A stretch of 64,000 bases of DNA from Typhlomys cinereus (taxonomy: Eukaryota; Chordata; Mammalia; Rodentia; Platacanthomyidae). The stretch lies in assembly GCA_023101885.1 (NCBI GenBank), contig JALPQD010000125.1, positions 2,814,973 through 2,878,972 on the forward strand, written 5' to 3'. The translations under genes and the position numbers were made by a program. Below the pieces are notes generated by a model. It searched no databases and was not told the DNA's origin. It saw nothing but the letters and a program-made list of their open reading frames with translations. Shown here piece after piece: positions 10,951-23,300 of the stretch; the stretch's first letter is position 1; every line of letters begins with the position of its first letter.

Positions 10951-13202
10951 TTTTTTATATTTATTTTTCCCCAATCATAGGAGCTTAATATGTACCCTGG
11001 TCCCCAACCTCCCCCAACCCTTCCACAGTCCCCCTTACATCCCCCCTCACTTCTCCCCTTCCTTTCACCCCTCTCTATCACCTTCTCCCATTGCCTCCCC
11101 CTTCCACCCCACCCATTCCCTGGAGCATCCTTTTGTGTGATGCCAAACTTCCCTCTGAGTCCTCCACTCTAGTGAGGCATAAGGACTCAGTGGCTCCACT
11201 GTAGTATCGGAACACTATTATGACTGTTAATCCCTTGCTTCTAAGGATCCTAGTGTCTGTGATCCATGTTAGACTTTGGTGTGTCATTAACATGTCAGTC
11301 ATTGTGCAGGTCATGCAAAGTTTGATTATGGCTTCTGTGGCCCTACCTCATGTGGAGTATCTTGCATATCCTTGGTCCTCCCCATCTTTAGGCTCTTACA
11401 ATCTTGCCATAGCCTCTTCTGAAAGTTTCCCTGAGCTTTAGAATTGGGACAGATTTGGCTGGTCTGCTTCCAGGTGATGAATGTAGGGTCTCTCGTGTTC
11501 TGAATTATGGATTGTTGTTGTTTTCAGTTTTGCTGTTCCTGCACCATCCTTGGCTCCATCCTGATCACCTCCTAACCAAAGATAAAGTCTGTTTAAATGA
11601 AGATCTTACTATAAGAGGAGAATCAAAGGTAAATGTAATAGGAGTAGGAGACCACAGCGAGAGGGGGATCAGTGTCCCATTTGCAGGATTGTTACTATCT
11701 ATCTGCCAGAATCTATACCCTCCCTGACTGGTGAGATCAAACCCCCTCAGTTGCAAGTGACTAGAAAGGAAAGTGAGAGTAAGCTTAACCAGATATCTCA
11801 CTACTTACTTGCAATACTTGACAGTAACCTATTTTCTCTACTGAAGCATGATCCTCTCTCTCCTTATTTCTGGGGCAGACCCTTCTTCCCATTCCCTTCT
11901 TTTTATAATCTTTGCAATTTCTGTAGGTATTATAGAGATTTATCGAATATATCATTAAGTGGATTTGGTACCAGAGAGTGCATGTGACATTTAATTTTCT
12001 GTGTCTGGGACACTTCACTCAATATAATTTTTTAATTGCATCCACTTCCTAGCAAATTTCATTAATTCATCTTTTTTTGATGGCTGAGTAGTATTCCAAT
12101 ATAAATGTTCCACATTTTCCTTATCCACTCATCAGTTATTGGGCATTTGGGTTGACTCCATGACTTTGCTATTGTAAATAGTGCTGCTGTGAACACGGTT
12201 GGGCTTGTGTCATTGATGGGAATTTTTGCTTTTTGGGGGATTATTCCTGGAAGGGGAGTAGCAGTATCATATGGCATTTCAATATTTAACTATTTTAAAA
12301 TCACCAGACTTGTCGCCAGAGTGGTTGAATAAGCCTGCATTCCCACCAGCAATGTAAGAGAGTTCCCTTTTCACCACATCCTCTCCAGCATTTGGTGTTG
12401 TTTTTTGCCATCCTAACCTGGGTAAGATGATATCTCAGAGAGGTTTTGATTTGCATTTCCCTGATAACTAAGGATGTGGAGCATTTTTAAAGATATTGTT
12501 AGACATTTCAATTTTTTTCTGATAAATTTTCTTTTGAGTTCTGAGGCCCATTTTTTAATTGGCCTATTTGTTTCTTTGATATTTAGTTTTATAAGTTTTT
12601 TGTGCACTCTGTATACTAGAGCTCTATCAGATATGAGGTTAGTGAAGATTTTCTCCCATTCTGAGGGTTGCCTTTTGGCACAATTTACAATCTATTTATC
12701 TGAACAGAAGTTCTTTAATTACATAAGATCCCATTTATTGAGTGTTGGTTCTAGTGACTGTGATATTGGATTTCTATTTAGGAAATCTTGGCCTAGCCCA
12801 ATGAGCTCGAGGGGTTTTCCTAACCTTTCAACTAGGGTTTTTATAGTCTCTAGCCTAATATTGAGGTCTTGGTTCCATTTGGAATTAATTTGTGTACATG
12901 GTGACAAGTACAGGTCCAGTTTTAATCTTCTGCATGTGGACATCCAGTTTTGTCTGCATGATTTGTTGAAGATGCTGATCTTTTTCCATTCAATTTTTTG
13001 TGTCCCTTTGTCAAAGATCAAATGGCTGTAATTGTGTGGGCTTATATCTGGGCTGTTTTGATTACTATGGATTTGTAGTTTAGATTAAGATTTGGCATGG
13101 TGATACTTCCAGCAGTGTTTTTGTTACTCAGAACTGTTTTTGCTATCCTTGGTCTTTCGTGCTTCCATATGAATTTTCAGATTGTTTTGTCAATTTCTTT
13201 TT
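10951..13202 (-). mobile_element. Older LINE-1, 3' UTR and ORF2 C-terminal part
   Basis: On the minus strand it reads from a T-rich (poly-A) end at about 10,951 through a C-rich copy of the 3' UTR polypurine tract (11,000-11,120), a 3' UTR, and the ORF2 C-terminal region (about 12,010-13,200). Stops and frameshifts are frequent; the minus-strand pieces at 12413-12607 and 12719-13021 are ORF2 fragments. The ORF2 reading stops abruptly at about 13,200, where the poly-T of a younger LINE-1 begins. Confidence 0.8.
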
Positions 13203-14190
13203 TTTTTAATTTATTAAACATTTTAAAATTTTTTACCAGTTCCCTCCCTCCCCCCTCCTCCCCCCGAACCCCCTCCTCTCCCTCCTCTCCCTCCCCATCC
13301 CCCAGTGCCTCCCCCCCCAATTCCCAGAGAGTCCTTTATTGTGTACGCCTAACTCTCCACTGGGTCCTCCTCTCCGATGACATAATAGGACCCAGTGGCA
13401 TTTCCATAAGTCCTTTCTCTTGTTCCCCTTAAGCATAGGATCACTACTATGGCTGTCAATCCCTTGCCTCCAGGGGTCTCGGTGCCCTTAACAGATGCTA
13501 GACTTTATGAGGGCAACAGTGCATTGGACATTTCGCAGGGCATGCAAAGTCCCATTATGATTGCTTTGGCCCCAACTATTGTTGAGAATCTTGCAAATCG
13601 TTGCTCCTCCCATCCTTTTGCTCTTACAATCTTACCGCCCCCTCTTCCGCAAATGTCCCTGAGCTCCAGGATGGGGAGAGATTAGGCTGGCCTAGTTCTA
13701 GGTGATTGATATAGAGTCTCTGAAGTTCTGGATTGTGGTTTGTTGATTTTCTTTTGCAGTTTTGCTGCTCCTGCAATGCCCTTCACTCCATTCTGCTGGG
13801 CACTGTATGTCACCCCCTGGCCAGAGACAAAAGCTGTTAAACTGGAGTCTTGTTATAATAGCACATTCAAGGGTAGATGTAATAAGAGTAGGAAACCTCA
13901 GTGAGGGAGGGGTCCATCACCCATTTGCAAAATGATTACTTTTTATCTGCTAGACTATACGCCCCCCTTCTGGTGAAATCAGGAAAGAACGTCTGTGAAC
14001 TTAACCAGGTTTCTCATTACTTACTTGCAGACCTTGATGGAGGCCTATTTTCTCTGCTGTAACATGGTCCCCTCTCTCCTTGTTTCTGGTTTGGCCCTCC
14101 TACCCATCTCTCTTGTTCATAATCCTTGCAATTACTGTGTTACATAGGTTTACTTTTAAGTGTCTCAATGTGGGCTGGGTGAGTTTGGTA

Positions 14191-16233
14191 CTAGGAGCCA
14201 CCTATTAAGGAGTACATACGGTGCTTAATTTTCTGGGTTTGGGATACTTCACTTAATATAATTCTTTCTAATGACATCCATTTCCCAGCAAATTCCAGTA
14301 ATTCATCATTTTTGATGGCTGAGTAGTACTCCATTGTATAGATGTACCACAGTTTCCTTATCCACTCGTCAACTGTTGGACATTTAGGTTGATTCCATGA
14401 CTTTGCTATTGTAAACAGTGCTGCTATGAACATGGTCGAGCTTGTGCTATCGAGGCGAACCTCTGCTGCATGGGGGGTTATTCCCAAAAGTGGGATAGCA
14501 GGGTCATATGGCATTTCAATCTTTAATTTCTTTAAGAATCTCCAGACGGCTCGCCAGAGTGGCTGTATGAGCCTGCATTCCCACCAACAATGTAGGAGAG
14601 TTCCCCTCTCTCCACATCCTCTCCAGCATTTGTTGTTGTTTCTGTTGTGGATTTTTGCCATCCTGACCGGGGTGAGATGATATCTCAGGGAAGTTTTGAT
14701 TTGCATTTCCCTGATGGCGAAGGAAGTGGAGCATTTTTTAAGATATTTGTTAGACATTTTAATTTCATCCCTGGTAAAGTTTCTTTGAAGTTCCAGGGCC
14801 CATTTTTTAATTGGGCCAGTGTTTTCCTTGGAGTTTAGTTTTCTAAGTTCTTTGTGCACTCTGGACAGTAGAGCTCTGTCAGATATGTGGTTAGCGAAGA
14901 TTTTCTCCCATGCTGTAGGTTGCCTTTTAGCTCGTGTTACAATCTCTTTATCTGAACAGAAGCTCTTTAATTTCACAAGATCCCAACTGTTGAGAGTTGG
15001 TACCAGTGACTGTGCCATTGGATGTCTGTTTAGGAACTGTTGGCCTAGCCCAATCAGCTCGAGGGAGTTCCCTATCCTTTCAACTATGGTTTTTAAAGTC
15101 TCTGGCCTTAAATCAAGGTCCTTGATCCATTTAGAATTAAGTCTTGTACATGGTGACAACTATGGGTCCAGCTTTAATCTTCTGCATGTGGAGATCCAGT
15201 TTTGCCAGCACCATTTGTTGAAGATGCTGTTCTTTTTCCATTGGATTCTTTGGGCCCCTTTGTCAAAGACCAAATGGCTGTATTTTTGTGGGCTTATATC
15301 TGGGTCTTCAATCCTTATCCATTGATCTGTGTGTCTATTTTGGAGCCAGTACCAGGCAGTTTTTATAACTATGAATTTGTAGTATAAACTAAGGTTTGGT
15401 ATGGTAATACCTCCAGCAGTGTTTTTGTTACTCAGGATTGTCTTTGCTATCGTGGGTCTTTTGTGCCTCCATATGAATTTTGAGATTATTTGGTCAACTT
15501 CTTTAAAGAATTGCTTTGGGATTTTAATTGGTATAGCATTGAATTTGTATATTGCCTTTGATAGGATGGTCATTTTTACGATGTTGATTCTACCAATCCA
15601 GGAACATGGGAGGTCTCTCCACCTTCTGGTGTCTTCTGCTATTTCTTTCTTTAGGGTTTTAAAGTTTTCATTGTAAAGGTCTTTTACCTCCTTAGTTAGG
15701 TTTATACCAAGGTATTTCATTTTTTTAGGGGTTATAGTAAATGGCATGGTTTCTCTCAAGGCTTTTTCACTTCTTTCATTCTGGGCATATAGGAAGGCCT
15801 CTGATTTTTGCACATTTATTTTGTATCCTGCCACCCTGCTGAACTTCTCAATTAGTTCCAGGAGCCTCCTGGTGGAGTTTTTGGGATCCCTCAGGTATAA
15901 GATCATGTCATCAGCAAATAGGGATAGCTTGACTTCTTCCTTGCCGATTTGAATCCCTTTTATGTCCCTTTCTTGTCTTATGGCTCCAGCTAAGACCTCA
16001 AGTACAATATTGAATAGAAGTGGTGAAAGTGGACAACCTTGTCTAGTTCCTGATTGAAGTGGGAATGCTTCAAATTTTTCCCCATTGTGTATAATCCTAG
16101 CTGTTGGTTTGTTGTATATAGCTTTTATAATGTTGATAAAGGTTCCTTCCATTCCAACTGTCTCTAGGGTTTTGATCATAAAAGGCTGTTGGAGCTTATC
16201 AAAAGCTTTTTCTACATCAATTGAGAATGTCAT
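14191..16233 (-). pseudogene. LINE-1 ORF2 reverse transcriptase region with one nonsense codon
   Basis: Two ORFs (15160-16233 and 14191-15159) are the same frame, separated only by a TAG at 15160-15162. The full-length copy further downstream has Tyr at that place. The first part contains the reverse-transcriptase catalytic FADD box in the context [11 protein letters not shown], preceded by a [18 protein letters not shown] block. The second contains the cysteine-rich C-terminal region (C-x3-G-x4-LLHCWW type). In an active element this protein nicks DNA and copies RNA. Here the stop and the decayed endonuclease part make it inactive. It ends near the native ORF2 terminus. Confidence 0.85.
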
Positions 16234-17543
16234 GTGGTTTTGGACTTTGGATTGATTTATATGGAGAATTACATTTATTGATTTGTATATGTTGAACCAA
16301 CCTTGTATCCTAGGATAAAGCCTACTTGATCACAGTGAATGATCTTTTTGATATGTTTTTTTAATCCAATTTGCTAAGATTTTGTTGAGAATCTTTGCAT
16401 CTGTGTTCATCAAAGAGATTAGCCTTTAGTTTTCTACTTTAAGTGTATCTTTATTCCATTTTGAGATTGGTATGATATTAGCTTCATAGAAAGAATTTGG
16501 CAGTGTTCCTTCCTTCACAATTTGATGGAGCACTTTAAGGAGTATTGGTGTTAGTAGTTCCTTAAATGTCTGGTAGAACTCTGTGCTGAATCCATCTTGT
16601 CTAGGACATTTTTTGGCGGGAAGATTCCAGATTCCTTCATCGATCTTTCATATCTTATAGGACTATTTAAATAATTCAAAACTTCCTGTTTCAATTTAGG
16701 TAAGTTGTGCTGACTTAGGAATTCATCCATTTCTTTTGTTTTATCAAATTTCATGGAGTATAAGTTTTTGAAATATGACCTTATAATTCTCTGAATCTTT
16801 TAATTATCAGTTGTGATAACTCCATTTTCTTTCTAATTTTGTTAATTTGGGTTTTCTGTCTCCTGATTTTGTTTAATTTAGCAAGAGATGTATCAATCTT
16901 ACTGATTTTTTTCAAAGAACCAGCTTTCTGACTGGTTGATTCTTTGTATCATTTTCTTTGTCTCAATTTGGGATTTTGCTCCACTGATTTTGCTAATCTC
17001 TTCTACTGCTTTTGGGATAGGATTGCTATAGTGTCTCTAAAGCTTTAAACTGCATTGTTATTTATTTGTTTTATTTCTTTTTTTGTATAGGCATTAAGAA
17101 CTATAAACTTACCTCAGCATGGCTTTCATTGTGCCCCAGAGATTTTGGTATGTTGTATTTTCATTATTGTTTGCTTCCAGGAAATCTTGAATTTGCTTTA
17201 TGATTTCTTCTTTAACCCAAATCTCATTCAATATCGTAATGTTCAGTTTCCAAGAGTTAGTGTATTTTCTGCTATTTGTTTTGTTGTGGATGTCAAGCTT
17301 TAGACCATGATAGTCTGATAGGGTACAGGCAAAAATTTCAACCATCCTGTATATGTGAAGATTTGTTTTGTGGCCCAATATGTGGTCAATTTTGGAGAAA
17401 GTTCCATGGGCTGTTGAGAAAAATGTGCATTCTTTGATGCATAGATGGAAAGTTTGATAGAGATCTGTAAGGTCCATTTCAGTAAGGTGTTGATTAAGTT
17501 CCAATGTGTCTCTCTTAAGTTTTTGACCTGTTGATCTATCCCA

Positions 17544-17786
17544 TTTTTTAATTTTTCAATGTGTGTGTGTGCGCATGTGTGTATGTATGTGTGTAGGACC
17601 ACCATGGACTGCCTCCACCTCCTCCTTTTTTACTCTCCCCTGGGATTCACAGGCTCTGCCCTACCAGGACCAGAAACGCAGGCCATCCCCGCTTCTGCCT
17701 GGCATCTATGCGTTGGTCTAGGATCCAAATTCAAGACCTTCCAGCTGCAAGGCAGAGGCTTAACCCCTGAGCCACCTCTCCAGCCC
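17544..17786 (-). mobile_element. B2-like SINE inside LINE-1
   Basis: The + strand shows a T-rich end, a GT repeat (17,561-17,595), then the body, ending GAGCCACCTCTCCAGCCC, which is the reverse complement of the tRNA-like head GGGCTGGAGAGGTGGCTC. Compared with the LINE-1 copy at 45.7 kb, about 50 bp of host LINE-1 are missing at the insertion site, and no clean target duplication is visible. Confidence 0.8.
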
Positions 17787-18147
17787 TGATTTCTTGCTTT
17801 AGACATAATAGAGTTTGTTTAATGAATGTAGAGGAGCCCATATTAAGTGCCTATATGTTCAGTATTGTGAAGTCTTCCTGGTGAATTTTACCTGTGACTA
17901 AAATGTAGTATCCTTCTGTGTCTCTTATGATTTTCTTTGATTTGAAGTCCACTTTGTCAGATAGTATAATTGCTATGCCTGCCTGTTTCCTGATTCCAGT
18001 AGTTGCAGAATTTTTGACCAACCTTTTGCTTTTAGATTGTGCTTGTCTTTTGTGGTGTGATGTGTTTCCTGAAGGCAGCAGATGGATGGGTTGTATTTCT
18101 AATCCAATTTTGTGATCTGTCTTTGGTTGGTGAGTTAATTCCACTGA

Positions 18148-18589
18148 CATTTTTTTTCTTTTTTTAATTTTATTTATTTCTTCCACTCATACAAAGTTGA
18201 CATTTTTTTCTTTTTTTAATTTTATTTATTTCTTCCACTCATACAAAGTTGATAAGTACCCCATTCCCCTCCCTCCGTCCACTGCTCCCTACATCCCTTT
18301 TTTCCCTCCCTCCTATTTCCTTTCCTTTCCCCCCTCCTTCCCTTTCTCCCAGTGCTCCCTCACCCCCCCCATTCCTAGAGCATCCTTTAGTGTGCATGTC
18401 AAACTGCTCAATGACCAACATATCATTGAACCCCCAAAGTCTAGCATGGATCACAAGCACTATGATCCTTAGAGTCAAGGGATTAACAGTCAATAGTGTT
18501 CCTATACTAAAGGGGAACACAAAAAAGAGCTCTAGACAATGCCACTGAGTCCTTACACCTCATCAGGAGGAGGACCCAGAGGGAAGTTC
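18148..18589 (-). mobile_element. LINE-1 3' end with duplicated terminus
   Basis: The antisense LINE-1 3' UTR has C-rich polypurine complement at 18,255-18,375. Its terminal ~52 bp (TTTTTTTCTTTTTTTAATTT to CATACAAAGTTG) occurs twice in direct repeat, at about 18,148-18,199 and 18,200-18,251. The element is cut at 18,590 by the start of a retroviral LTR. Confidence 0.7.
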
Positions 18590-19031
18590 TGTTGGGCCTG
18601 CCCAGGCTTTGCCCCAGAGCATGGCTGAGCACATGGGACTAAAGATGGCGCTGAGGGCAAGTGTCCTGGATGTGACCCTGATCACTTCACAGAGAGCCCT
18701 AATTGGCTTTCAGGGATCTACCTCCCTCCTATGATGAGTGACATTGAACTTGGCCACTAGCACCTAAAGGATGTTTTGACCTTTGACATAATTGGCCAGC
18801 CATTTGGCACTTTTTGTCTTTTGCCTGTATAAGCTCCTTTGTTTCCCCCAGTAAACTGAGACCTGCTGAAGACCAGATAGACTCCCCTTTCCGCAACTGA
18901 GTCTCTGGGGAATGGTGATGGAGGTGGGAATGGCCTTTTCATCAACACAGCCAGCAGCTGTGTAATAGAGCATGTGAATGAATGTGTGAATGGACTGAAA
19001 CATGCCATGCCATGGGCGAGTGGACACTACA
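18590..19031 (+). repeat. 5' LTR of class II provirus
   Basis: It begins TGTTGGGCCTGCCCAGG and ends CACTACA. U3 contains AAAGATGGCGCT (YY1-like) at 18641. TGTATAAG near 18,825 is the likely TATA box, and AGTAAA near 18,850 stands where the 3' LTR has AATAAA, so the poly(A) signal is mutated or weak. It is about 110 bp shorter than the 3' LTR, mostly in U5, and clearly more diverged. Confidence 0.8.
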
Positions 19032-19034
19032 AAC

Positions 19035-19052
19035 TGGCACCCAACATGGGGC
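19035..19052 (+). promoter_or_regulatory. Primer binding site, lysine tRNA type
   Basis: TGGCACCCAACATGGGGC lies 3 bp after the LTR end. It differs at two positions from TGGCGCCCAACGTGGGGC, which is present unmutated at 39,386 and is the complement of the 3' end of lysine tRNA (the Lys-1,2 type). The two changes are G-to-A, as expected from CpG decay. Confidence 0.85.
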
Positions 19053-19109
19053 AATTTCTGAACCGGATGAAGCTAATCAAGGATTACGAGGTAAGGCCTG
19101 CCTCTGAGT

Positions 19110-19376
19110 ATGGGGAATGCATTTTATATTGACACAGTGCCACCAGCACTGAGCTGTGTATTAAAGAATCATGATTTTGAAATCCCAGAGCCCCGCATTG
19201 CTGAGGTGTGGGAAGCAGCCCGTGAATTGGCTCTGTTCACCACAACGTCCAACATTTACTTATGGGACACGTGGAATAAGATAGAGAATCTAGCCAGAGA
19301 GCAAGAAGAAAATTTTAAGATATTGCTGCCTTCAGATTTTCATTCTGTGGTGGCTGCACTCAAGAAAGCTTTCCTT
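19110..19376 (+). pseudogene. gag N-terminal (matrix-like) remnant
   Basis: The ORF starts MGN, giving a glycine in the position used for myristoylation of retroviral matrix proteins. It runs about 89 codons, including a WEAARELALF stretch and an IYLWDTWNKI stretch, before entering the SINE at 19,377. Its location just after the primer site and its composition suggest the matrix region of a class II gag. Downstream of the SINE the reading is proline- and glycine-rich and broken. Confidence 0.6.
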
Positions 19377-19588
19377 GGGCTGGAGAGGTGGCTCAGGGGT
19401 TAAGCCTCCGCCTTGCAGGTGGAAGGTCCTGAGTTCGGATCCCAGATCCCACGTATAGACGCCAGGCGGAAGCGGGGGCGGCCTGCGCTTCTGGTCCTAG
19501 TAGGGCGGAGCCTGTGAATCCCGGGGCAGAAGGAGGTGGAGGCGTCCATGGTGGTTCGCGGGTTCATCCGTGGTTCTACACATATACA

Positions 19589-19635
<47 letters not shown>

Positions 19636-19656
19636 GCACATGCACACAGTTGAATA

Positions 19657-19688
<32 letters not shown>

Positions 19689-19703
19689 TTTAAAAAAAAA
19701 AAA
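19377..19703 (+). mobile_element. B2-like SINE with 15-bp target duplication
   Basis: The tRNA-like head GGGCTGGAGAGGTGGCTC has an A-box-like part (TGGCTCAGGGGTTAAG) and a B-box-like part (GAGTTCGGATCC). A GC-rich body, a (CA)n run at about 19,588-19,632, (AAT)n and a poly-A tail follow. AAGAAAGCTTTCCTT flanks it at 19362-19376 and 19704-19718. The body is little decayed, so the insertion into the gag remnant is fairly recent. Confidence 0.92.
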
Positions 19704-19718
19704 AAGAAAGCTTTCCTT

Positions 19719-20300
19719 CCCGATCCAATCCAGCCTCCACTGCAGCCAAAGGTGCAGTTGGGGGAGGGGCTGCTAGAGCCCCGGTTTCTAGCTCCCCTGG
19801 CAACTCCTAGGCAGCCAACTTGGGGTGTGCCTCAGGAGCCAGAGCCACTTTGGAGTACGGCTCCATTGGGTTGGGGCCAAGAAGCCATCCTGGACCCCCG
19901 CAGGGGGCTCTGCTGAGGAGCCGGGCGGGCCCGGGGTGCATGGGAATGGAGAAGCTGGTACGCATGAGCATGCGGAGCATCTTGAGACTGCGGAGCCGGG
20001 GCTGGGCAGGGAAAGCCATGAGCCAGGGCTGGGCGGGGAGCATCTTGAGACCGTGGAGCCAGGGCTGGGGGGGGGGGAAGGCGCCTTGAGACTGTGGAGC
20101 CGCGTGGGGATGTGGAGCCGCGCGGGACCGGAACAGAGCTGCAGAGGGAGGCTACGGGTGGCGAGGTAGTGCGCGTGCCGGCACGGAGGTTCCGTACAAA
20201 ATGGCGGCACACAATGAGTTTCCATAGAAAATGGCGGCATGCTGTGAGGTTCCTTACAAAAATATGGCGGCGCACAGTGGTGGCGCCAGCAGCAGTGGTG
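19719..20300 (+). other. GC-rich provirus block with internal repeats and YY1-like motifs
   Basis: A G-rich stretch carries three imperfect copies of a CTTGAGACTGTGGAGCC unit (near 19,980, 20,041 and 20,087), followed by three ATGGCGGC motifs spaced about 30-33 bp. ORFs exist on both strands (for example 19788-20375, -), but they are proline-rich and follow GC composition, so I do not call a gene. Confidence 0.5.
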
Positions 20301-23300
20301 GCCCACACAAAACCCGGCTGGCTCAGCCGGCGCACATGCGCAGAACAAAATGTTTGCGGGTGAAGGCCCACTCATCCCAGCGTGGATAAAAGTTTATGGG
20401 CGGAGTTGCTGGCTTTGAGGGGAGAGGTCCCTGTGAGTGGAAAAATGGCTGCTGGGGGAGAAAATGCCTCATGGTTCCCTTCATCAAGGGGAAAGGGGGT
20501 GGAAACCGTTCGGAAAAAAAATGCTTCCCATGCACCTTCACAGAAACCTATCCCAAATCCGCGCATGAAAGGGCCCTCGATAGGCTACAGTGGGGAGCTC
20601 AGGGGGGGCTGATCTACAAATTCCTCAAGTTTCTTATGCAGATGGATGAGAACTTCTCTCTGTACGTTGCCTGGGATGATAGTTACTTTTAAAAGGTTCT
20701 GACTTGTTTGACTATTTGAATTCCCTATAAATATGTGTGTTTTATGTGGCCACTTTAGGTTATTGCATGCTTGTAATCACATTTTGGTTTTGACTTTTCA
20801 TTATTTGCCATGCTCAATTTAAATGCACTGCACACTTAAATATTACCATCAAAAGGCCTAAGTACATACTGATTAAAATATCTTGATTTTCATAAAGCTT
20901 CTCACAAGAGATAATATTGTGTTTTTACCTAGGGAAGGTTGTTTTCACATGTCTAAAACCATCAAGGAGGATAAAGAAAGCATAGAGAACATATGTAGGG
21001 TACTTGAATGTATATAAGGTTTTAAATAAGGTTTATAGGATAAGAAATCTCACTTAAAAATTAAAATTTGTACAGGGGATTTAAGTTGGTTGCTTAAAAG
21101 GGTGTTAAAGTATGCTATAAAGGTTTATGGAATGTTAGGCTTATAAACAAATTAAGAACTAGAGATGGTGATTAGAAAAAAAGATTATACATTGTACTTC
21201 TTTTGCACTATAGAGGACATTGAGCCTCGGGGGTTGGAAATTAAGAATTAAGCTTCACGTATTCAAATGTATTTCAATTGTCTGTTTTGATTAAGCAGGA
21301 ATTTTGGTTACTCATGAATCCCAACTTCTCAAGGACAGCAGGAAGCTTATTCATGGGGTCATGAGTAAAAACTGGGAAGGTCTGAGAGCCACCTGAGCAG
21401 GGCTCTGCTCCGGAAAAGCAGGCCCCATCCACCAGATGCCTCTTAGCTGTAATTTGAATCCTGGATCTCACGGTAAAAACAAATAGGTTCCCTGAGAAGG
21501 GGAGAAAAAGGGCACCTTTAAAATCGGAAAGAAATGTCTTAACTTCTGAGTGAATGTAGGCCTGGGAAATCTGTTACACCTGTGCTCCCCACAATGGGAT
21601 CCCTTAAAGCCATGGGATTCAATTGGGCCAGTTCTGCATTTCCATGGTGATAACATACAATCTAGAGTGGGTTCAAATTAAAATCTAATTGCTGGGTTTA
21701 TATACTAATTGATAGAACTCTGATAAGCCATTAAGATATGATCATAAGCCTTTCCTGTGTCCAGGGACTAGCTAGAAAATACAAATGCTTAGTCCTACCA
21801 ACCTGAAGAGAGTCAACTTGTAGTATATTCTCAACATGCCTTGTTTACATCTTAGACAAGAGATAATCCCTTTTAAACTTATTTCTAGACCATTTTAAGG
21901 GCTTTAAAATAGGACTTATGATCTAAGACTTAATGTGGAGAAAGGAAAGAAAAGAGAAAGAGCCTCAAAACATAGAAATCAAAACTTGACATTTGCCTAA
22001 GAAGTTAGGTAGAAAATTAACAGGCACCCCCAAGCAGACAACTCAGGACCCCTTCTGACAGGGGAGTGATAAAAGGATGTTTTGAATATGACCAGACTGG
22101 GTGCTTTGAGACTGTTGCAAACAGGAAGCTTTCATGTGGCCTACGTCCCAAACATGGGAATTTCCACTGGAGGAAAGATTGCCCCCTGAACCCCAAGACC
22201 CAGGGGTTGAGATCCCTGGTGGAGACCAATGAAATGGCCTGAAGCTCTTAGCTTCCCTCTAATGGGAAAAAGGAGTTTGCCTTTGATATCCAGCAAAAGA
22301 AGGCCCAAAACGCCAGGTTGAGCATCTCATGAGAACCTTGGGTTTAACATGCAAATGGGAAGCCTCTTTGTTTCTAGACTAGGGAGTACAAAAATCCAGT
22401 GCTCAACTTCCCTCCTAGGCTTGTGTCAATCTTTGATTATCAGGAAAATGACAGGTTCATCAGTCACTCATAAAGTAACTACTGACATTCCTTATATGCT
22501 TAATGATGTTGCTTTTAGACATTCCTTCGTTTCATAAAACAAAACAGACGGTTCACATGGTTTTAAACAGATTTTTAAGATATGATCATAGAGATTCACA
22601 GCTGCCAAAGAAATAAGGTCTCCAGTGTATAGATTAATTCTTAGTTTTTCACCAAAATAAGACAGTGTTATTCCAAGTGAGGTAATAGATTTTCCTTACT
22701 AACTTTTGCCTGTACCCACAGTAAGATTACTGAGCTTGTTTGGTTTATCCCATGTGCCTTCCTAATTACACAATTTAATTCTTGTATAGATCTTAAAAGT
22801 TTAACCTGCGTTTTGTTTTTTATAGGGACCTTAAAATAATAGAGCCATATTCCAGTACTTGTTAGATGAGGATACCAGGATGCTCTCACACTCAACACCC
22901 CATCTCAGCAGGAAGTAGTTAAAGAATAGTCGTCGACCCTTATCCCTTGAGCAATCTGGATCCTCAAATAGGTTAGGGGGTAAAATAGGCAGATTTAAAA
23001 CAGTCATACTGAGATTGGTCTCTCAAGGTCTTTGAAAGTTTTTAAAATTTCAAAAATGATATCCCCCTCTGCTAGATGACCCCATACCCAACCATATTAA
23101 AGGTCCAACTTTTAAAAACAAAAAGTGGGAGTAAGCCCACACCAACAGCTGGGGTTGACATTATTTACCATCAACGTTTTAAATTTTAACTTTTCTAAAA
23201 GGACAACTTAAATTTAGGTCCCAAAGACACTGGGAAGCCTATCCACCTAACTTTCTATCAGAAAACTATCCACAGTGTGCTCTAGAAAATTTTAACTGTA

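Larger units (their letters stand above)
13203..18154 (-). mobile_element. Younger LINE-1, truncated near the start of ORF2
   Basis: The antisense element begins with a poly-T end at 13,203, a polypurine tract (C-rich on the + strand, 13,240-13,310) and a 3' UTR to about 14,190. ORF2 follows back to its N-terminal region at about 18,150. No ORF1 is attached. The first half of ORF2 (endonuclease side, 16,240-18,150) has many stops, while the reverse transcriptase side is well preserved. A SINE sits at 17,544-17,786. Confidence 0.85.

Noticed and set aside
19377..19450. tRNA gene
   Set aside because: The A- and B-box-like sequence is the head of a SINE. The body does not fold as a normal tRNA by eye, and the same head recurs at many SINE copies.
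19400..19645. Cys/Val-rich ORFs such as VCVCVCV at 19,400-19,645, 24,795-25,249, 44,846-45,295, 47,854-48,247 and 51,483-51,954
   Set aside because: They are readings of (CA)n/(GT)n tails and bodies of SINEs.
19788..20375. 195-codon minus-strand ORF rich in Pro and Cys
   Set aside because: It follows from GC-rich repeated sequence inside the provirus and overlaps several equally long ORFs on both strands. No domain is visible.
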